A stretch of 64,000 nt of DNA from Gnetum montanum (lineage: Eukaryota > Streptophyta > Gnetopsida > Gnetales > Gnetaceae), in assembly GCA_015680685.1 (NCBI GenBank), contig MNCI01004419.1:97241-161240 (forward strand). The letters are read 5' to 3'. How positions within the stretch are numbered: position 1 is the first letter of the stretch; every line of letters starts with the position of its first letter. The notes below the pieces were generated by a model. That model did no database searches, had not been told where the DNA came from, and worked only from the letters and a program-made list of their open reading frames with translations. The position numbers were made by a program, and so were the translations under genes. Positions 1-10,313 of the stretch are shown piece after piece.

Positions 1-660
1 GAGAAACTCTAGCATAGCAACATGAAAGCATCTAGCACTACTACTTACCCACTTCAGGGTCGATATGCCAGAGATGACCAATCATGTCATCAACGACCCC
101 CTACATAAACATAAACTTATGAGGGGTCTCGGCCCATGGTTCCACATGAATTAGAGAGGGTCCTACAATATGAACAATGGATTTTTTTCATACAACTAAG
201 CATGTTAGCAATGATCGAAATGGGCTATGAAAATGCAGATATATTACCGAACTCACCAATGTCTAATTATAGTGTCCCTCCCTTATGATTCGAAGTGATG
301 GCAACATCCCTGGTAGAAGTCCCTTTCACATCGATGTGGGCTTCTCCTTTATTTACTAGTGACTTTCCTTTTGAGGTAGTAGCATCCTCTTTATTCACAA
401 GAAACTCTTCATCATCTCCAAAGATGACCTCCTCATTAGTAGGAGGATCCTGCCTAATAATAAGAGCCCTTGCCTTAGCAGTAGGAGCTCCTCCCCTCTT
501 GACCAGGGCCCTATTTTCTAAGACTAGGGCCTCTGTGTCTTTTTTTGTCACCCTTGTCTTAGGGTCGACACCTCTTCCTCACCTTCTTCTTCTTCCTCTT
601 CTTTCTCTAGCAACCCAAAAACTTGTTTGCATTAGCTCAAAATAGGTTAGCTTAAAGTAG

Positions 661-704
661 GTGCTACACTACGCTACACTGTCTAGCGTAGCACAACGTA
701 GCAG
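661..704. repeat. TAGC-type inverted repeat inside the antisense gene tail
   Basis: GCTACACTACGCTACACTG is followed by CTAGCGTAGCACAACGTAGC, an imperfect hairpin made of the same words as the six hairpins in the LTR-like region of element A (9655-10,313). It supports placing this stretch in element A. Confidence 0.5.
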
Positions 705-1164
705 GCATTAACAAAGTGTTTACCAATGGGGGGTTGCATCCTTTGTAGTTTAAACTGCAATCTCCACCCCTCATCTTCCTCTGTGTAAATGGTTTTCTCA
801 GTTGAAGCAGGCCTCTTTCACTACAACTTGGTGGCCACTATTTCAGCAATGAGATGTTTCCCCTACAATATGCTACCAGTGGCAGCAAGGGGCACCTCTC
901 CTATGTTGTCTTGGCCATGAAAGTTGTAGGCCACCCAATCCATAGTTATCATAGAGAATGACTCCCCAGTAATTTCTGGGGGATCTTGGGCTGAAGGACC
1001 TGGAAGATCCATGGTTTGAAAATCTAGTTACGATTCCATAATACCCAAGCCCCTTTCTCATGGACCATAAGAAACTCCACAAAATGCCACAGATAGGCTA
1101 TGTAAAAGGCATAATATATGTTGGAACAGAACTCCGGCTTCTTTTGGAGCCCCAAGATTTCATT

Positions 1165-1849
1165 CTATAGGCCTTTACATAGAAACTTGGCCCAGTTGTA
1201 GTGAGCCCCATCTTCCATGACCTCACGCATTACCCAGGCATGCTCCATACCAAGGACCTTCCTTTGGAAAAGTAGCTGAGGAAAAGTATGAGAACAAAAG
1301 ATGGGGTAAACGTCTCTGGCAGGTCCTGCCCTGACCTTGTCCATAGGAATCCCCTTCTGCTCTTTGGCAACCCCTATCCACTCCATGATGTCATCCTTCT
1401 AAAGGTTTAACTCGTTCTTGGACTTTGATCCTACAAGGATTCCATTGGAAGGGATACCGAAAAGGTCCATGAACAACTAGTCATTGATTTCAATGACCAC
1501 CCGCACAATATGTATGCGTGTGCAGAAGTGGTCCACCTTGTCGAAAAAGGAGTTCACTAGGGAGAGCATCTCAGCAGCAGGAACGCTTGGGTTTAGGGTC
1601 AGGAACAAATATATAAGCCCAGCATTTTGGAGATTCTTCACTAGGGATTCTGAGGCCTCGCTGTATAACCAGCGTTGGCTCACATCTACTTCTCCATACA
1701 TGAAGTAGATGTTTGCCTACTAGTTCCCGGTAGTTATCATAGTCACCTCCTGGGACTTCTTTACCCCTACAATAGTTTGCATAGAAACAATTAGCATAGA
1801 AACACAAAAAATTCAAAAAACAAAGCAAAGACACTTTAGCATGTTGCAC
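1165..1849 (-). pseudogene. Central domain of the antisense gene, related to plant retrotransposon extra ORFs
   Basis: Two long minus-strand blocks are joined by a short broken stretch. The first (1701-1477) reads LVNSFFDKVDHF and VVIEIND. The second (1386-1165) contains MEWIGVAKEQ, PIFCSHTFPQ and HYNWAKFLCKGL, and continues past a stop with YYAFYIAYLWHFVEF. The pattern of a hydrophobic strand, a short 'ND.LF..LFGIP' segment, then helices ending in an aromatic-rich block resembles the 'putative plant transposon protein' domain that C and D encode in sense orientation. The similarity is by eye and weak. A profile search would be needed to confirm it. Confidence 0.35.
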
Positions 1850-2444
1850 ATATTGCTTAGCTTACCAAGTTTATACGATAACGAGAATTGTGGAAGAGGG
1901 ACCAAAACCTCTTCCATGGAGATCAGTTTGAAGGGTGCCCATCCCTCATCTAACCAACCAAACTTCTTGCATCTGTTGTAAAGGATGGGATATTAGTCTA
2001 GGTAGGTGTGGTACTCGCCCCCGCATTGACCTATCACACTTGCATAGATATTCTTAGCAGAACAGAATTCCCACACTGTCATCTCTGCTATGGCCAAGGC
2101 ATCCGGATTGCCGTGAAGGCTTTGTTCATTGATTAAAAACCTCATAACAAGAACATGTTATTAGCATTTGATCAAGCATAGCAATTGTGGCATGGCATAG
2201 CATAAATTTTTCTACAAAATTTTCCCGCCAACATAGTAGACGATTCCTGGTGGGTTTTGAAACCACATTCCCATATGACATGCAACAAACAATGTGTTGT
2301 AGAGATGGTAGTAGCTATACTCAGGCATCTCCTAGATCTAAGCCAAACACCTCAAACCTTGTGGGCACTGGCTGGATCCCTCTCCTTGCCTACTACTGAC
2401 TGCCCCATCTCTCAAATACCTTAGAATACCCGAGGTTTCCCTAG

Positions 2445-2674
2445 GCAACATGGTTTCTAAAATGATGGTTGCTACTTCCTCTTCTAAGTGTGACCAAACG
2501 ATCACACTGAAGTGTTGGAGGAGGTATTGTAAGAACTTTTATGCTCCTATCCTGAACCAGACCGCCTGATCTCCCATATGTGTGTGGGGAGGAGGAACAT
2601 TGGCCACTAGTTTGTTCACGTAGCACAAGACCCCTACAATTTCTAAGATAATTAGAAGTCGCCTTAGTGCTCTC
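2445..2674 (-). pseudogene. FCP1/NLI-interacting-factor (HAD) phosphatase-like exon, degenerate
   Basis: A TTGTACAG splice-acceptor-like site ends at 2675. The minus-strand frame after it reads RRLLIILEIVGVLC, then VWFRIGA, a TAA, KFLQYLLQHFSVIVWSH and LEEEVATIILETML. This matches the order in the plant branch of FCP1/NIF-type HAD phosphatases: a hydrophobic strand ending in a D-x-N/D-G-x-L motif, then a W-x-R-P-G-(6-8)-F-L-x-(6)-F-x-V-x-V-W-S-S segment. Here the first catalytic Asp is Glu (LEIVG) and Pro of RPG is Ile, so it could not be an active phosphatase as it stands. It sits in the antisense gene of a retrotransposon, suggesting capture of host coding sequence. The assignment rests on motif order only. 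Confidence 0.45.
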
Positions 2675-3472
2675 CTGTACAACACAATGGCAAATGTTAG
2701 CACCATGACCGAGTGAAATACACACGTAGCGCAGCAAGAACTAGCATAGTAAGAATTAGCATTTTAGCAAACCTATACATAGCATAGCAAAAAGCATCAA
2801 AGCAATAGCGTAGTGAAACTAGCCTAAGCATAACAACAAAGTGATTAACCCTAGAAAAGCAATTAGCACTACACCCAAACAAAAACACGTGTCACACTGT
2901 CGCATCACACATGGCCAAACTCTCCTAAGGGTCCTATGCTATGCCATTTGAAAGTCAAGTAACTTAAACTGTCAAAACCCCTGCAGTTATGACAACCGCA
3001 GTGATGGTGGTTTAGGCGACCTTGCATGCAATGTTAGCATAGCATTTTTGCATCCACTGTTGCTGAAATGGCAACAGCGACAGGGCAAAGGCCAAAACAA
3101 AGATAAAGCAATGGTAGAAAACATAGATAGCTAGGTTGAAAAACTAGAAGCAAGGAAAAAAAATGATAACAGAAGCATGAGGAGACAGGAGAAGCATAGC
3201 AGCCTACCAGGTCAATGGCCTGTCCCGCACCGTGACACGCGCTTGTGTCAAGCGCCCTAGGGTTTTCTTTACCTCCTCAACCTTTGCGAGTGCCAAGTGA
3301 GTGTGTTCTTTCTTTGGAGCCATCTTCTTGCTTGTAGAATTTTCCTCATTTCTATGCAAAAATGACCTTGTTCTCTGTTAGCACAATCAATCTACGCTCC
3401 ACAATTACTCTATGCTTCGAATGTGGGCTCTACGCTATGACGGTGAGAATGAAAAGCTCACCAAGGTTTAAT

Positions 3473-3562
3473 CCCTATTTATGGCCATAATGGTGAAAAA
3501 GGGAAACTTATCACACACTCTCTCCATTTAATGTAGGGTATACCATGTAGTGTAGCATGCTC
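3473..3562 (-). promoter_or_regulatory. Putative promoter of the antisense gene
   Basis: On the minus strand GGCCATAAATAGGG (3486-3473) is a TATA-type box about 150 bp before the ATG at 3323. About 60-80 bp further upstream lies GCATGCTACACTACATGG (3562-3545), the same word type as the hairpins upstream of the TATA box in the LTR-like region of element A. No transcript evidence is available from sequence. Confidence 0.4.
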
Positions 3563-3681
3563 ACCATGACATCATAGCACTGTTAGCAATTAAAATAGAC
3601 AAATCTGGGTGAAAGATCTTGGCACGCTTCGAGCCAACTGTTTGCTTTCTTGAAAAACAAAAAATATATATTTTTAGTTAC

Positions 3682-3965
3682 TGGTCTAGAAAGACCTTAA
3701 ACTAGCATTATTAGCATAGCAGAGACTTTAGCTGTCTGAAAAGACCTTAAACTAGCACCCCTAGTGTATAGTTCACTCCTATTAATAGTCTAAAAAGACC
3801 TTAAACTAGCAATCTTAGTGTAGCTTTGGCTTTAGCGATCCAAAAAGAACTTAAACTAGCATTCCTAGCCTAGAATTTCATTATAGTTAATGGTCTAAAA
3901 AGATCATTAACTAGCATCTTCGATCTGGTACACGTATGCAGTCCACAATGATGTTAAACTAGCAG
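3682..3965 (+). repeat. Tandem array, 48-55-bp units (GACCTTAAACTAGCA core)
   Basis: Six diverged copies of a unit whose core is AAAAAGACCTTAAACTAGCA start near 3682, 3732, 3786, 3836, 3891 and 3939. Unit length drifts between 48 and 55 bp. The same core, in a 30-bp unit, recurs after pol at 7739-8041. Confidence 0.8.
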
Positions 3966-4049
3966 TTTCACATTTTCATATCGGTAGTTTTGCATTTTTT
4001 TTACATTTTCTCTTTTAGCAGTTTTACATCTCTGTGCCTTAGCAGTCTT

Positions 4050-4070
4050 CCATGACTTTAAATAGGAAAA
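4050..4070 (+). promoter_or_regulatory. TATA-like site before the pol ORF of element A
   Basis: CTTTAAATAGG at 4056-4066 lies about 135 bp upstream of the first ATG of pol (4201). It mirrors the minus-strand CATAAATAGGG at 3483-3473, with the tandem array between the two. It could be chance in AT-rich DNA. Confidence 0.25.
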
Positions 4071-4200
4071 TTTTAACCTTTATATCATACTTTGCTAGTT
4101 ACATCTCATCGTTATTTTGCAAATTATCATTATACACGATTACTACCAACAGCTGCCTCTTAACTAGACTCTCATTTCATCTTGGTAGGTTTAGCAAAAA

Positions 4201-5560
4201 ATGGAAATCCATCGTGATCTCTCCATGCCTTTAGCTTTAGCCAATCCACATGGCAAGCTCACAAGAGAATTGAACCTAGACCTGATTAACTGGCAATCAA
4301 CCACAGCTAGCACCATAGCATCCTTAGAAACATCCCTAGATTGGCCTAAACATCTAGTCCGAACTCTAGATTTAGAGGTTAGGGATGTAACTGAGGACCC
4401 TCTCGTCAAGACTCCTATGACCACGTCTAAGGGGGAAGTAAAAACATTAAAACTTAGTTCCCTCTTAGATGTGCAGACACATAAAGGTATGGTCAAAATT
4501 CTACAAGAAAACATTAAATTCTTCACATGATCATACAACGAAATGCCAGGTTTAGATTTGAGGCTGATACAGCACAACATCATCCTAGACCGACGCATGA
4601 AGAGAGTCAAGTAGAAAGCTCGTAAGGTTAAGCTAGAAATTGCACTAGTCGTAAGGGATGAAATCACCAAGCTATACCAAGCTGGTTTCATTCGTGCAGT
4701 TGATTATTTGGAATGGGTGTCCAACATCGTTGTGGTTTCTAAGAAAATGGGAGGAATACGAATCTATATAGACTTCCAAGATTTGAAAAAGGTAACGATC
4801 AAAGATGATTTTCCACTTCCAAGCATTGATCAACTCATCGACACTATGGCTGGTCATTCTCTGTTATCCTTCATGGATGGTTTCTCTAGCTATAACAAAA
4901 TTTGCATCAACCCAGAGCATCAATTAACAACAACCTTGGGGTACCTCTTGTTACACTATGATGCCTTTTGGGCTTAAGAACATCGGAGCAACCTACCAGT
5001 GAGCCATGACTTACATCTTTAGTGACTACATCCTAGAAATACTAAACGACATGGATGATATAGCGGTCAAGTCCAAAGAAGCCGCTGATCACCCATGCGA
5101 TCTAGGGGTAGTCCTCAAGTATTGTCAAATGCATGATTTACGCCTTAATCCTAATAAGTGCATCTTTGGGGTGAAAACCAAATGCATGTTCAGGTTTGTA
5201 CTATCGAAGGATGGGATATGGGTGGACCCTAACAAAGTTAAGTCCATCGTCAACCTGGAACCTCCTATGAACCTTAAGGAATTACATGGTTTGCAAGGTA
5301 GGATACAGTGCATCTGAAGGTTCATAGCAAAGTTGATTGACAAGTTACACCCCATGCAACATCTTCTAAAGAAAGGGGTTAACTTCAAATGAACAACTCA
5401 ATGTCAACATGCCTTCAATGACTTGAAGAAAGAACTTTTGCACCTCCCAACTGTGCATCCGCCACAGAGGGATAAGCCTTTCTTCATCTACCTTGCCATC
5501 TCCAACACATCTATCACAACATTGTTATGTCAAAAATGAGATGACGAATTTGAGGTACTA
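4201..5560 (+). pseudogene. pol: Reverse transcriptase and start of RNase H, element A
   Basis: The frame opens with MEIHRDLSMP and reaches SYNEMPGLDLRLIQHN after a TGA, the usual linker before Tat-lineage RT (a '.SY.EMPGLDP.L..H' segment). RT follows with DEITKLYQAGFI, NIVVVSKKMGG, IRIYIDFQDLKK, DDFPLPSIDQLID and LSFMDGFSSYNKI. The catalytic box is changed: LNDMDDIAV stands where Y-V/M-DD is expected. The thumb region reads LNPNKCIFGV and GIWVDPNKV. TGA and TAG stops interrupt the frame near 4530, 4975, 5316 and 5391. No protease or gag precedes it. RT copies element RNA in cytoplasmic particles in intact relatives; this copy is dead. Confidence 0.85.
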
Positions 5561-7042
5561 GTGTACTATCTGAGTCATGAATTAATAGCGCATGAGGAAA
5601 AATACAACAAAGTAGAGAAGAATTTCCTTTCCTTAGTATTTGTGCTAAAAAAGTGGAGGCGTTACCTCTTTCGCAGTACAATTAACATTATTTGCAAGAG
5701 CAACATACTCTGGGCTATTACCAACAACCTATATGAAAGTAGCAGGATAGCCCGATGGAAAGAAATAATTTTGGAATTCGATTTACACTATGTTATCCAA
5801 TCATTGACGAAGGGTCAAGCCATAGTGATGCAACTTACAACCTCACCCATCGATAACCAGGCAACCATAGATCCCGAATTCCTAGATGAGCATGTTAGCA
5901 CTATCAATGCTATCCCATCACACCTGGAAGCTACTTTACCCTTCAACGGTGCCTCGACCTCACAAGGAGGTAGTGCAACTACTGTCATTATGTTCCCCTC
6001 TAGGGAGATGCACCCATTTTCTTATCATTTTGCATTCCCCTGCACCAACAATGTGGCAGAGTACAAGGGGCTAGTTAGAGGCCTCTCAACTTCCCAAACA
6101 CTATGCATACAACACCTGACGATTCGCGGTGATTCACAACTAGTTGTGAATCAAATCACCAAGGTCTATGCCTACAAAGCTACACATTTGCAACCCTATT
6201 GTGACCTAGAAAAAAGACAACTCAAACAATTTGCAAGTATGGATGTGCAACACGTGCCACACAACGAGAACACCATAGCAAATGCCTTAGCCACCCTTGC
6301 AGTAAATATTTCACCACACTTGTTTGCAAGTATGCAAACTTTGATTGTCGAATGTACTAAGCCTATCACTCAAGTGGGGCACGTGGCCTCTATCAATGCT
6401 ATGGATACCCAGGAGTGGTACGCTAACATTAAAGCCTACCTGCAACATGGAGAACCCCTAAGTGGACTGACATCTGCCCAAAGAGATGCTATCTGCAAGA
6501 GTGCCCAACAATATATGCTCATGGGAAATGATGCCATGTGCAAATGTTCCTATGAAGGGATATTTCTGGCATGTGTGGATGAGGAGCAAGTGCAAAAGGT
6601 GATTAATGAAGTACATAAGCGACTATGTGGTGAACACATAGCACTTAGGGCTATGACTATGAAAATCAGACGCCTAGGATACTATTGGCCCCATGTGGAG
6701 TGTGATTACCTATCAAAGGTCAAAATGTGTGACATGTGCCAAAGATACACAAATCTCATACACATTTCACCTACAGAGCTGCACCCAACACAGATCACGT
6801 GGCCTTTCCAACGATGGGGACTAGACCTCATAGGACCTATCACACCCAAGTCCTCTGTAGGGCATAGCTTCATCATCACCACCACTGAGTATTTTACTAA
6901 GTGGGTGAAAGCTATTGCCCTGAGGAAGATGACATCTCAGGAGGTTTACCACTTCATCTTGGATAACATCATGATAAGGTTTGGGCTTCCAATGACAATT
7001 GTAATCAACAATGGACCACAATTCAGTAGTATGGAAACCTGA
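5561..7042 (+). pseudogene. pol: RNase H, second (archaeal-type) RNase H and integrase N-half, element A
   Basis: This is the longest open frame in the window (493 codons). Residues 1-105 end the first RNase H (YYLSHELIAHEEKYNKVEKN). Residues about 125-250 form a second RNase H: LPFNGAS, a NNVAEYKGLVRGL block with the conserved Glu, GDSQLVVNQI with the conserved Asp, and VPHNENTIANALATLA, where the usual Asp before ALA is Asn. Such a second domain marks the Tat/Ogre lineage. From about residue 345 the integrase HHCC finger appears (H-(x4)-GEH and CDMCQ), followed by the catalytic core with GLDLIGPI, TKWVKAIAL and FGLPMTIVINNGPQFSS. The second catalytic Asp (D-N-G) is mutated to Asn (NNGPQ). 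The frame ends at a TGA at 7040. Confidence 0.88.
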
Positions 7043-7657
7043 ACCTTATGCAGCAATTTGGGCATTAGGCAATCATTCTCCTCCTCGTATTACCCACAAG
7101 AAAATGGGAAAGTGGAGGCTACAAATAAGACCATCATCAACTTGCTAAAAAGGATGCTTAACAATAGCAAGAGGTGATGGCACAAGCAAATCCTCTATGT
7201 TCTATGGGCCTACAGGAAAACATGCAGGACCATGATGAGTAAGACTCCTTACAGTCTTGTTTATGGATCTGAAGCTATGTTTCCCCTTGAGTTGTAGGTA
7301 CCATCACTTCAAACGATCCTATCTAATGTCATGAGCAAATCCTAGAATAACAACTCAAGGATTATTGACCTTGACTCAATAGAGGAGGAGCACATGCAAA
7401 CGTTGAGTTGGATAGAGCACTACTAGAGAAAGCAACGGAAAAAACATCATGCAGACCCACATCAATGGCCAATACAAAAGGGAGACCTCATCCTCAAGTT
7501 TGTCCATGAACATTTGAGCAAATTCTTAGACAACTGGGAAGGCCCATACATGGTCACTAAAGCCTTTGAAAATGGAGCCTTCAAGCTGGCTCACATTGAT
7601 GGCAACGAGTTCACAAACCCAGTGAATCACTCGTACCTCAAGACATACTACATCTAA
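7043..7657 (+). pseudogene. pol: Integrase C-half, element A
   Basis: After the TGA the same frame continues with LGIRQSFSSSYYPQENGKVEATNK, which carries the third catalytic residue (the Glu of the P-Q-x-N-G-x-V-E box). It proceeds through YRKTCRTMMSKTPYSLVYGS and GDLILKFVHEH to NHSYLKTYYI and a TAA at 7655-7657. Extra stops lie at about 7175 and 7295. The C-terminal segment (a GPY/F-like WEGPYMV) is the general end of Ty3/Gypsy integrases. No chromodomain follows, as expected for a Tat element. Confidence 0.85.
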
Positions 7658-7738
7658 GCACATAGAGCAGATGGGAAAATGTCTACTATGATGTAAAACT
7701 GGAAAAGGTAAGCAAATATCTGCAACAATGTTAAACTA

Positions 7739-8041
7739 GCACAGCTTCACCAACGTCCACTATGACGTAAAACTAGCACAAATCATCTGCTACGACGTAA
7801 AATTGGCACAACACGTCCGCTACAACATAAAACTGGCACAACACATCCGCTATGACATAAAACTAGCACAGATAGTCTATTATGACTATAAACTAGCATA
7901 GCTAGTCTACTATGACTATAAACTGGCACAACATGTCCGCTATGATGTTAAACTGGCACATACGATTTGTTGGGACCTTAAACCAACACAGTAGTTAGCT
8001 GAGACCTTAAACCAGTACATGGTCTACTAGGACCTTAAACT
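7739..8041 (+). repeat. 30-bp tandem array downstream of pol
   Basis: About ten copies of a unit such as AACTGGCACAACACATCCGC plus TATGACATAA follow each other. From 7801 to 7980 the period is exactly 30 bp, then 28-29 bp. There are no unique spacers. The AAACTAGCA core is shared with the array at 3682-3965. Tandem repeats in the 3' non-coding part are common in Tat-lineage elements. Confidence 0.9.
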
Positions 8042-8294
8042 ATGTTTGTGGAACATCCCCAGCATGCATCTGCACCAAGTACACATCGAGCAAGCATGCA
8101 TAGTACCAACGTGGGATGGGACATTGTGATTCCAGAATGCAATTCATGACGCAATGAGAACACGATCTGGAACATATGTAATGCCACTACTCCTGGCATC
8201 TTGCTAATCCCCTAGAGATGTCGTATGACATCTGACTAACCCTCCAAATATATTTTCACAATGACCCATCACCTTCATAGTAGTTCCTTGGTCA

Positions 8295-8744
8295 ATGCAT
8301 GCTATTGGAGTTCCAACAGTATTGTGGCCCAGCCATAATATTGTTACCCTCCATCTCCCTGCCAACGTCTGGGCTCAAGTGATGTTTAGCTATGTGGTAG
8401 CTGATCCCATAGATAAACTGAGAATGCATGCCTTTGGCAAGGATTCTAGAACATCTTCACTCATAGCAACTCCCCGCTCCTTCGATGCCAGCTCCTCCAT
8501 GTTGATGTTGGAAAAGCCATTGCTGGCCTTCCTACTTTGGACACCATGCACCAGCAAAGGTGTCCAAGAGCTTCAACAATGTCTGCAGCAAGAAAGACCT
8601 TTGCCCTTGTTTTGCATCATGGCTGTTTCTTCTAGTTCACTCCCTTTTGTGTTTGCAGGGTGTGTTCCAAAGAGGCATCAGTTGAAGATGCATCTCGCTA
8701 CAACAAAAAATGCTACAGCGTTGCAAAGTGATTGTCTTGACTAG
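8295..8744 (+). other. Unassigned 149-codon ORF in the 3' non-coding part of element A
   Basis: An uninterrupted ATG frame lies between the 30-bp array and the LTR-like region. The protein has no motif I recognise, no clear membrane segment and mixed composition. In a window where real coding sequence is riddled with stops, an intact frame of this size may be chance or a poorly known small ORF. Low confidence that it is a gene. Confidence 0.2.
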
Positions 8745-9237
8745 TTTGGCTACTTTAGAGTGCATATCTTATCGTACCTTCTAAGCTTCTTCCCTTTACC
8801 CTACTTCTTGCATCTGCAATTCCAAATCACTCCCCTCTTTTACAAGATTTTTCTAATGCTTGTTAAGCCCTCCTGTTTTCTCAACCACAAAGTCCATGAT
8901 GTGCATAACACGGCTCGCTGCATGGGAAGCACCTGCAGACAGGTTAAATCCCCCACGTGGATGTAACACAACTCATTCGGGAAAGAAACACCTATCCTGC
9001 AACAAGGTTGTTCGCAAATGTAAATGGCAAAATAGAAAAAGGAAAAAGCATAACAGAGCAAAAGCTCACGCACACACAATTGGCACATAAGCTATTTTGC
9101 AATTACCCTCTTCAAGCATTTCAATGAGAGGTCGAAGGTTAGTGAAAATAAGGATGAAAATACAAAAAACTCCCTCATGAGCACTCCAATGAGGGATTCT
9201 ACTAAGCCTCATCTTTATCATTTTCCTGAACATCCTT

Positions 9238-9267
9238 CCCCCCCGCTTAACCCTTCCCCCCCCCCCC
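9238..9267. other. C-tract / minus-strand G-rich run
   Basis: Seven C, GCTTAA, three C, TT and twelve C in 30 bp. On the minus strand this gives runs of 12, 3 and 7 G, able in principle to form a G-quadruplex. It stands out from the AT-rich surroundings. Confidence 0.7.
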
Positions 9268-9654
9268 TGCAAAAACTAAATGCAACACTCTCAAGCACAG
9301 CTAAGCGACATCTTGATGATCACTGAATAACAATGTTAGCATTTTATCTTTCATGGTGTTTAGTATTCTTTTTCAACGTCTCTCGGGCCCATCCTCCAAA
9401 CGTTGATAAAGATGGGCCAATGAAACACCCTAAATTTTCAAGGCATCCTTCCTTCACCAGGTCTTCACAATTTAGGCAGTGCCATGTCACTTCGGCAATA
9501 AGTGGATGTTTCAAGTTTAGGCTGTATAGTTTGGCAAATTTTCTAGTTGGGTAATTCGTCTAGTTGATAGCCTACTCAAAAATAATGCGGAGAGTTGTCG
9601 ACAGTGCTCAAAATGCGCAAAACAGATTGGCAAGTTTTTTAGTCAAGGATTTTT

Positions 9655-10313
9655 CTACGCTATGCTACACTATATAGCATAGTAGGCTTTGGGAGACAGT
9701 TGTTCAAACAGTCAACTGTAAATTGTTGCAAGACAAGATGCCACACTAAGCCACACTACACAGTGTAGCATAGTGTAGTGAGAGCAAGATAGGAAGGCTC
9801 GGCTTACTTGGTGATTTCGAATTGCACTAAGTTAGCACCTCTGGTCTTCGAAAATAGTTGCTTTGCTTGAATCCAAGTTCTTCAGCATGGCTCCTTCACC
9901 AGAAAGCAGCAAACTTAGAAAAAAGTAGGCCATGTCAATTGCTACGCTACACTACACTATGTAGCATAGCATAGCATAGAAACTCTGTGGTAATAACGAA
10001 AGGCATATGAAAGGGAAAGATCAACAAGTTTGCAAGATTCGCAATGCAAAGGGCAAAGTTTGCAGATTGTCGATGTTTTTGCGACTAAGGCTAGCTGCTA
10101 TGCTATGCTATGCTACATAGAGTAGCATAGTGTAAAAATATGCAATAAATAGTTGACATGCTTCAAATATTTTTAGCTCATGCAGCAGGACACAATGCAA
10201 GTTTTTGCTTCGAACTGATGGCTACGCTATGCTACGCTGCATAGCATAGCATGGCATAGCAAGTTGCTACACTACGCCCACATGCTACGCTACAAAGCAT
10301 GGCACGACATAGC
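9655..10313. repeat. Six TAGC-type hairpins upstream of the LTR TATA box, element A
   Basis: Imperfect palindromes of 30-40 bp lie at 9655-9685, 9740-9779, 9941-9979, 10,096-10,130, 10,221-10,260 and 10,266-10,313. Each joins a GCTACGCTACACTA-type arm to a TAGCATAGCATAGC-type arm. They are spaced 40-200 bp apart over 660 bp and end about 230 bp before TATAAATA. Confidence 0.75.

Larger units (their letters stand above)
267..3323 (-). pseudogene. Large antisense gene of element A, multi-exon-like, broken
   Basis: On the minus strand an ATG at 3323 opens MAPKKEHTHLALAKVEEVKK and runs about 37 codons to a GT (W then GTAGG), which could be a splice donor. Further coding-like blocks follow at 2674-2445 (phosphatase-like), about 2110-1860 (contains AEMTVWEF, GQCGGEYHTYL, FGWLDEGWAPF), 1701-1477, 1386-1165, 1160-1020, then an acidic run of about a dozen Glu and a tail at 551-267. 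Stops and frameshifts separate the blocks. The middle blocks have the size and feel of the plant-specific ORFs carried by Tat and Athila elements, for example VVIEIND followed by a Leu-Phe-Gly-Ile-Pro. Antisense ORFs are known in Tat-lineage elements such as Retand and Grande. Exon boundaries are inferred only. Confidence 0.5.

Noticed and set aside
5886-6074. Second ORF overlapping RNase H of element A
   Set aside because: Shadow frame of the 493-codon pol ORF with no motif of its own.
7739-8041. CRISPR-like array with 30-bp period
   Set aside because: Units are contiguous with no unique spacers, and the setting is a plant retrotransposon.
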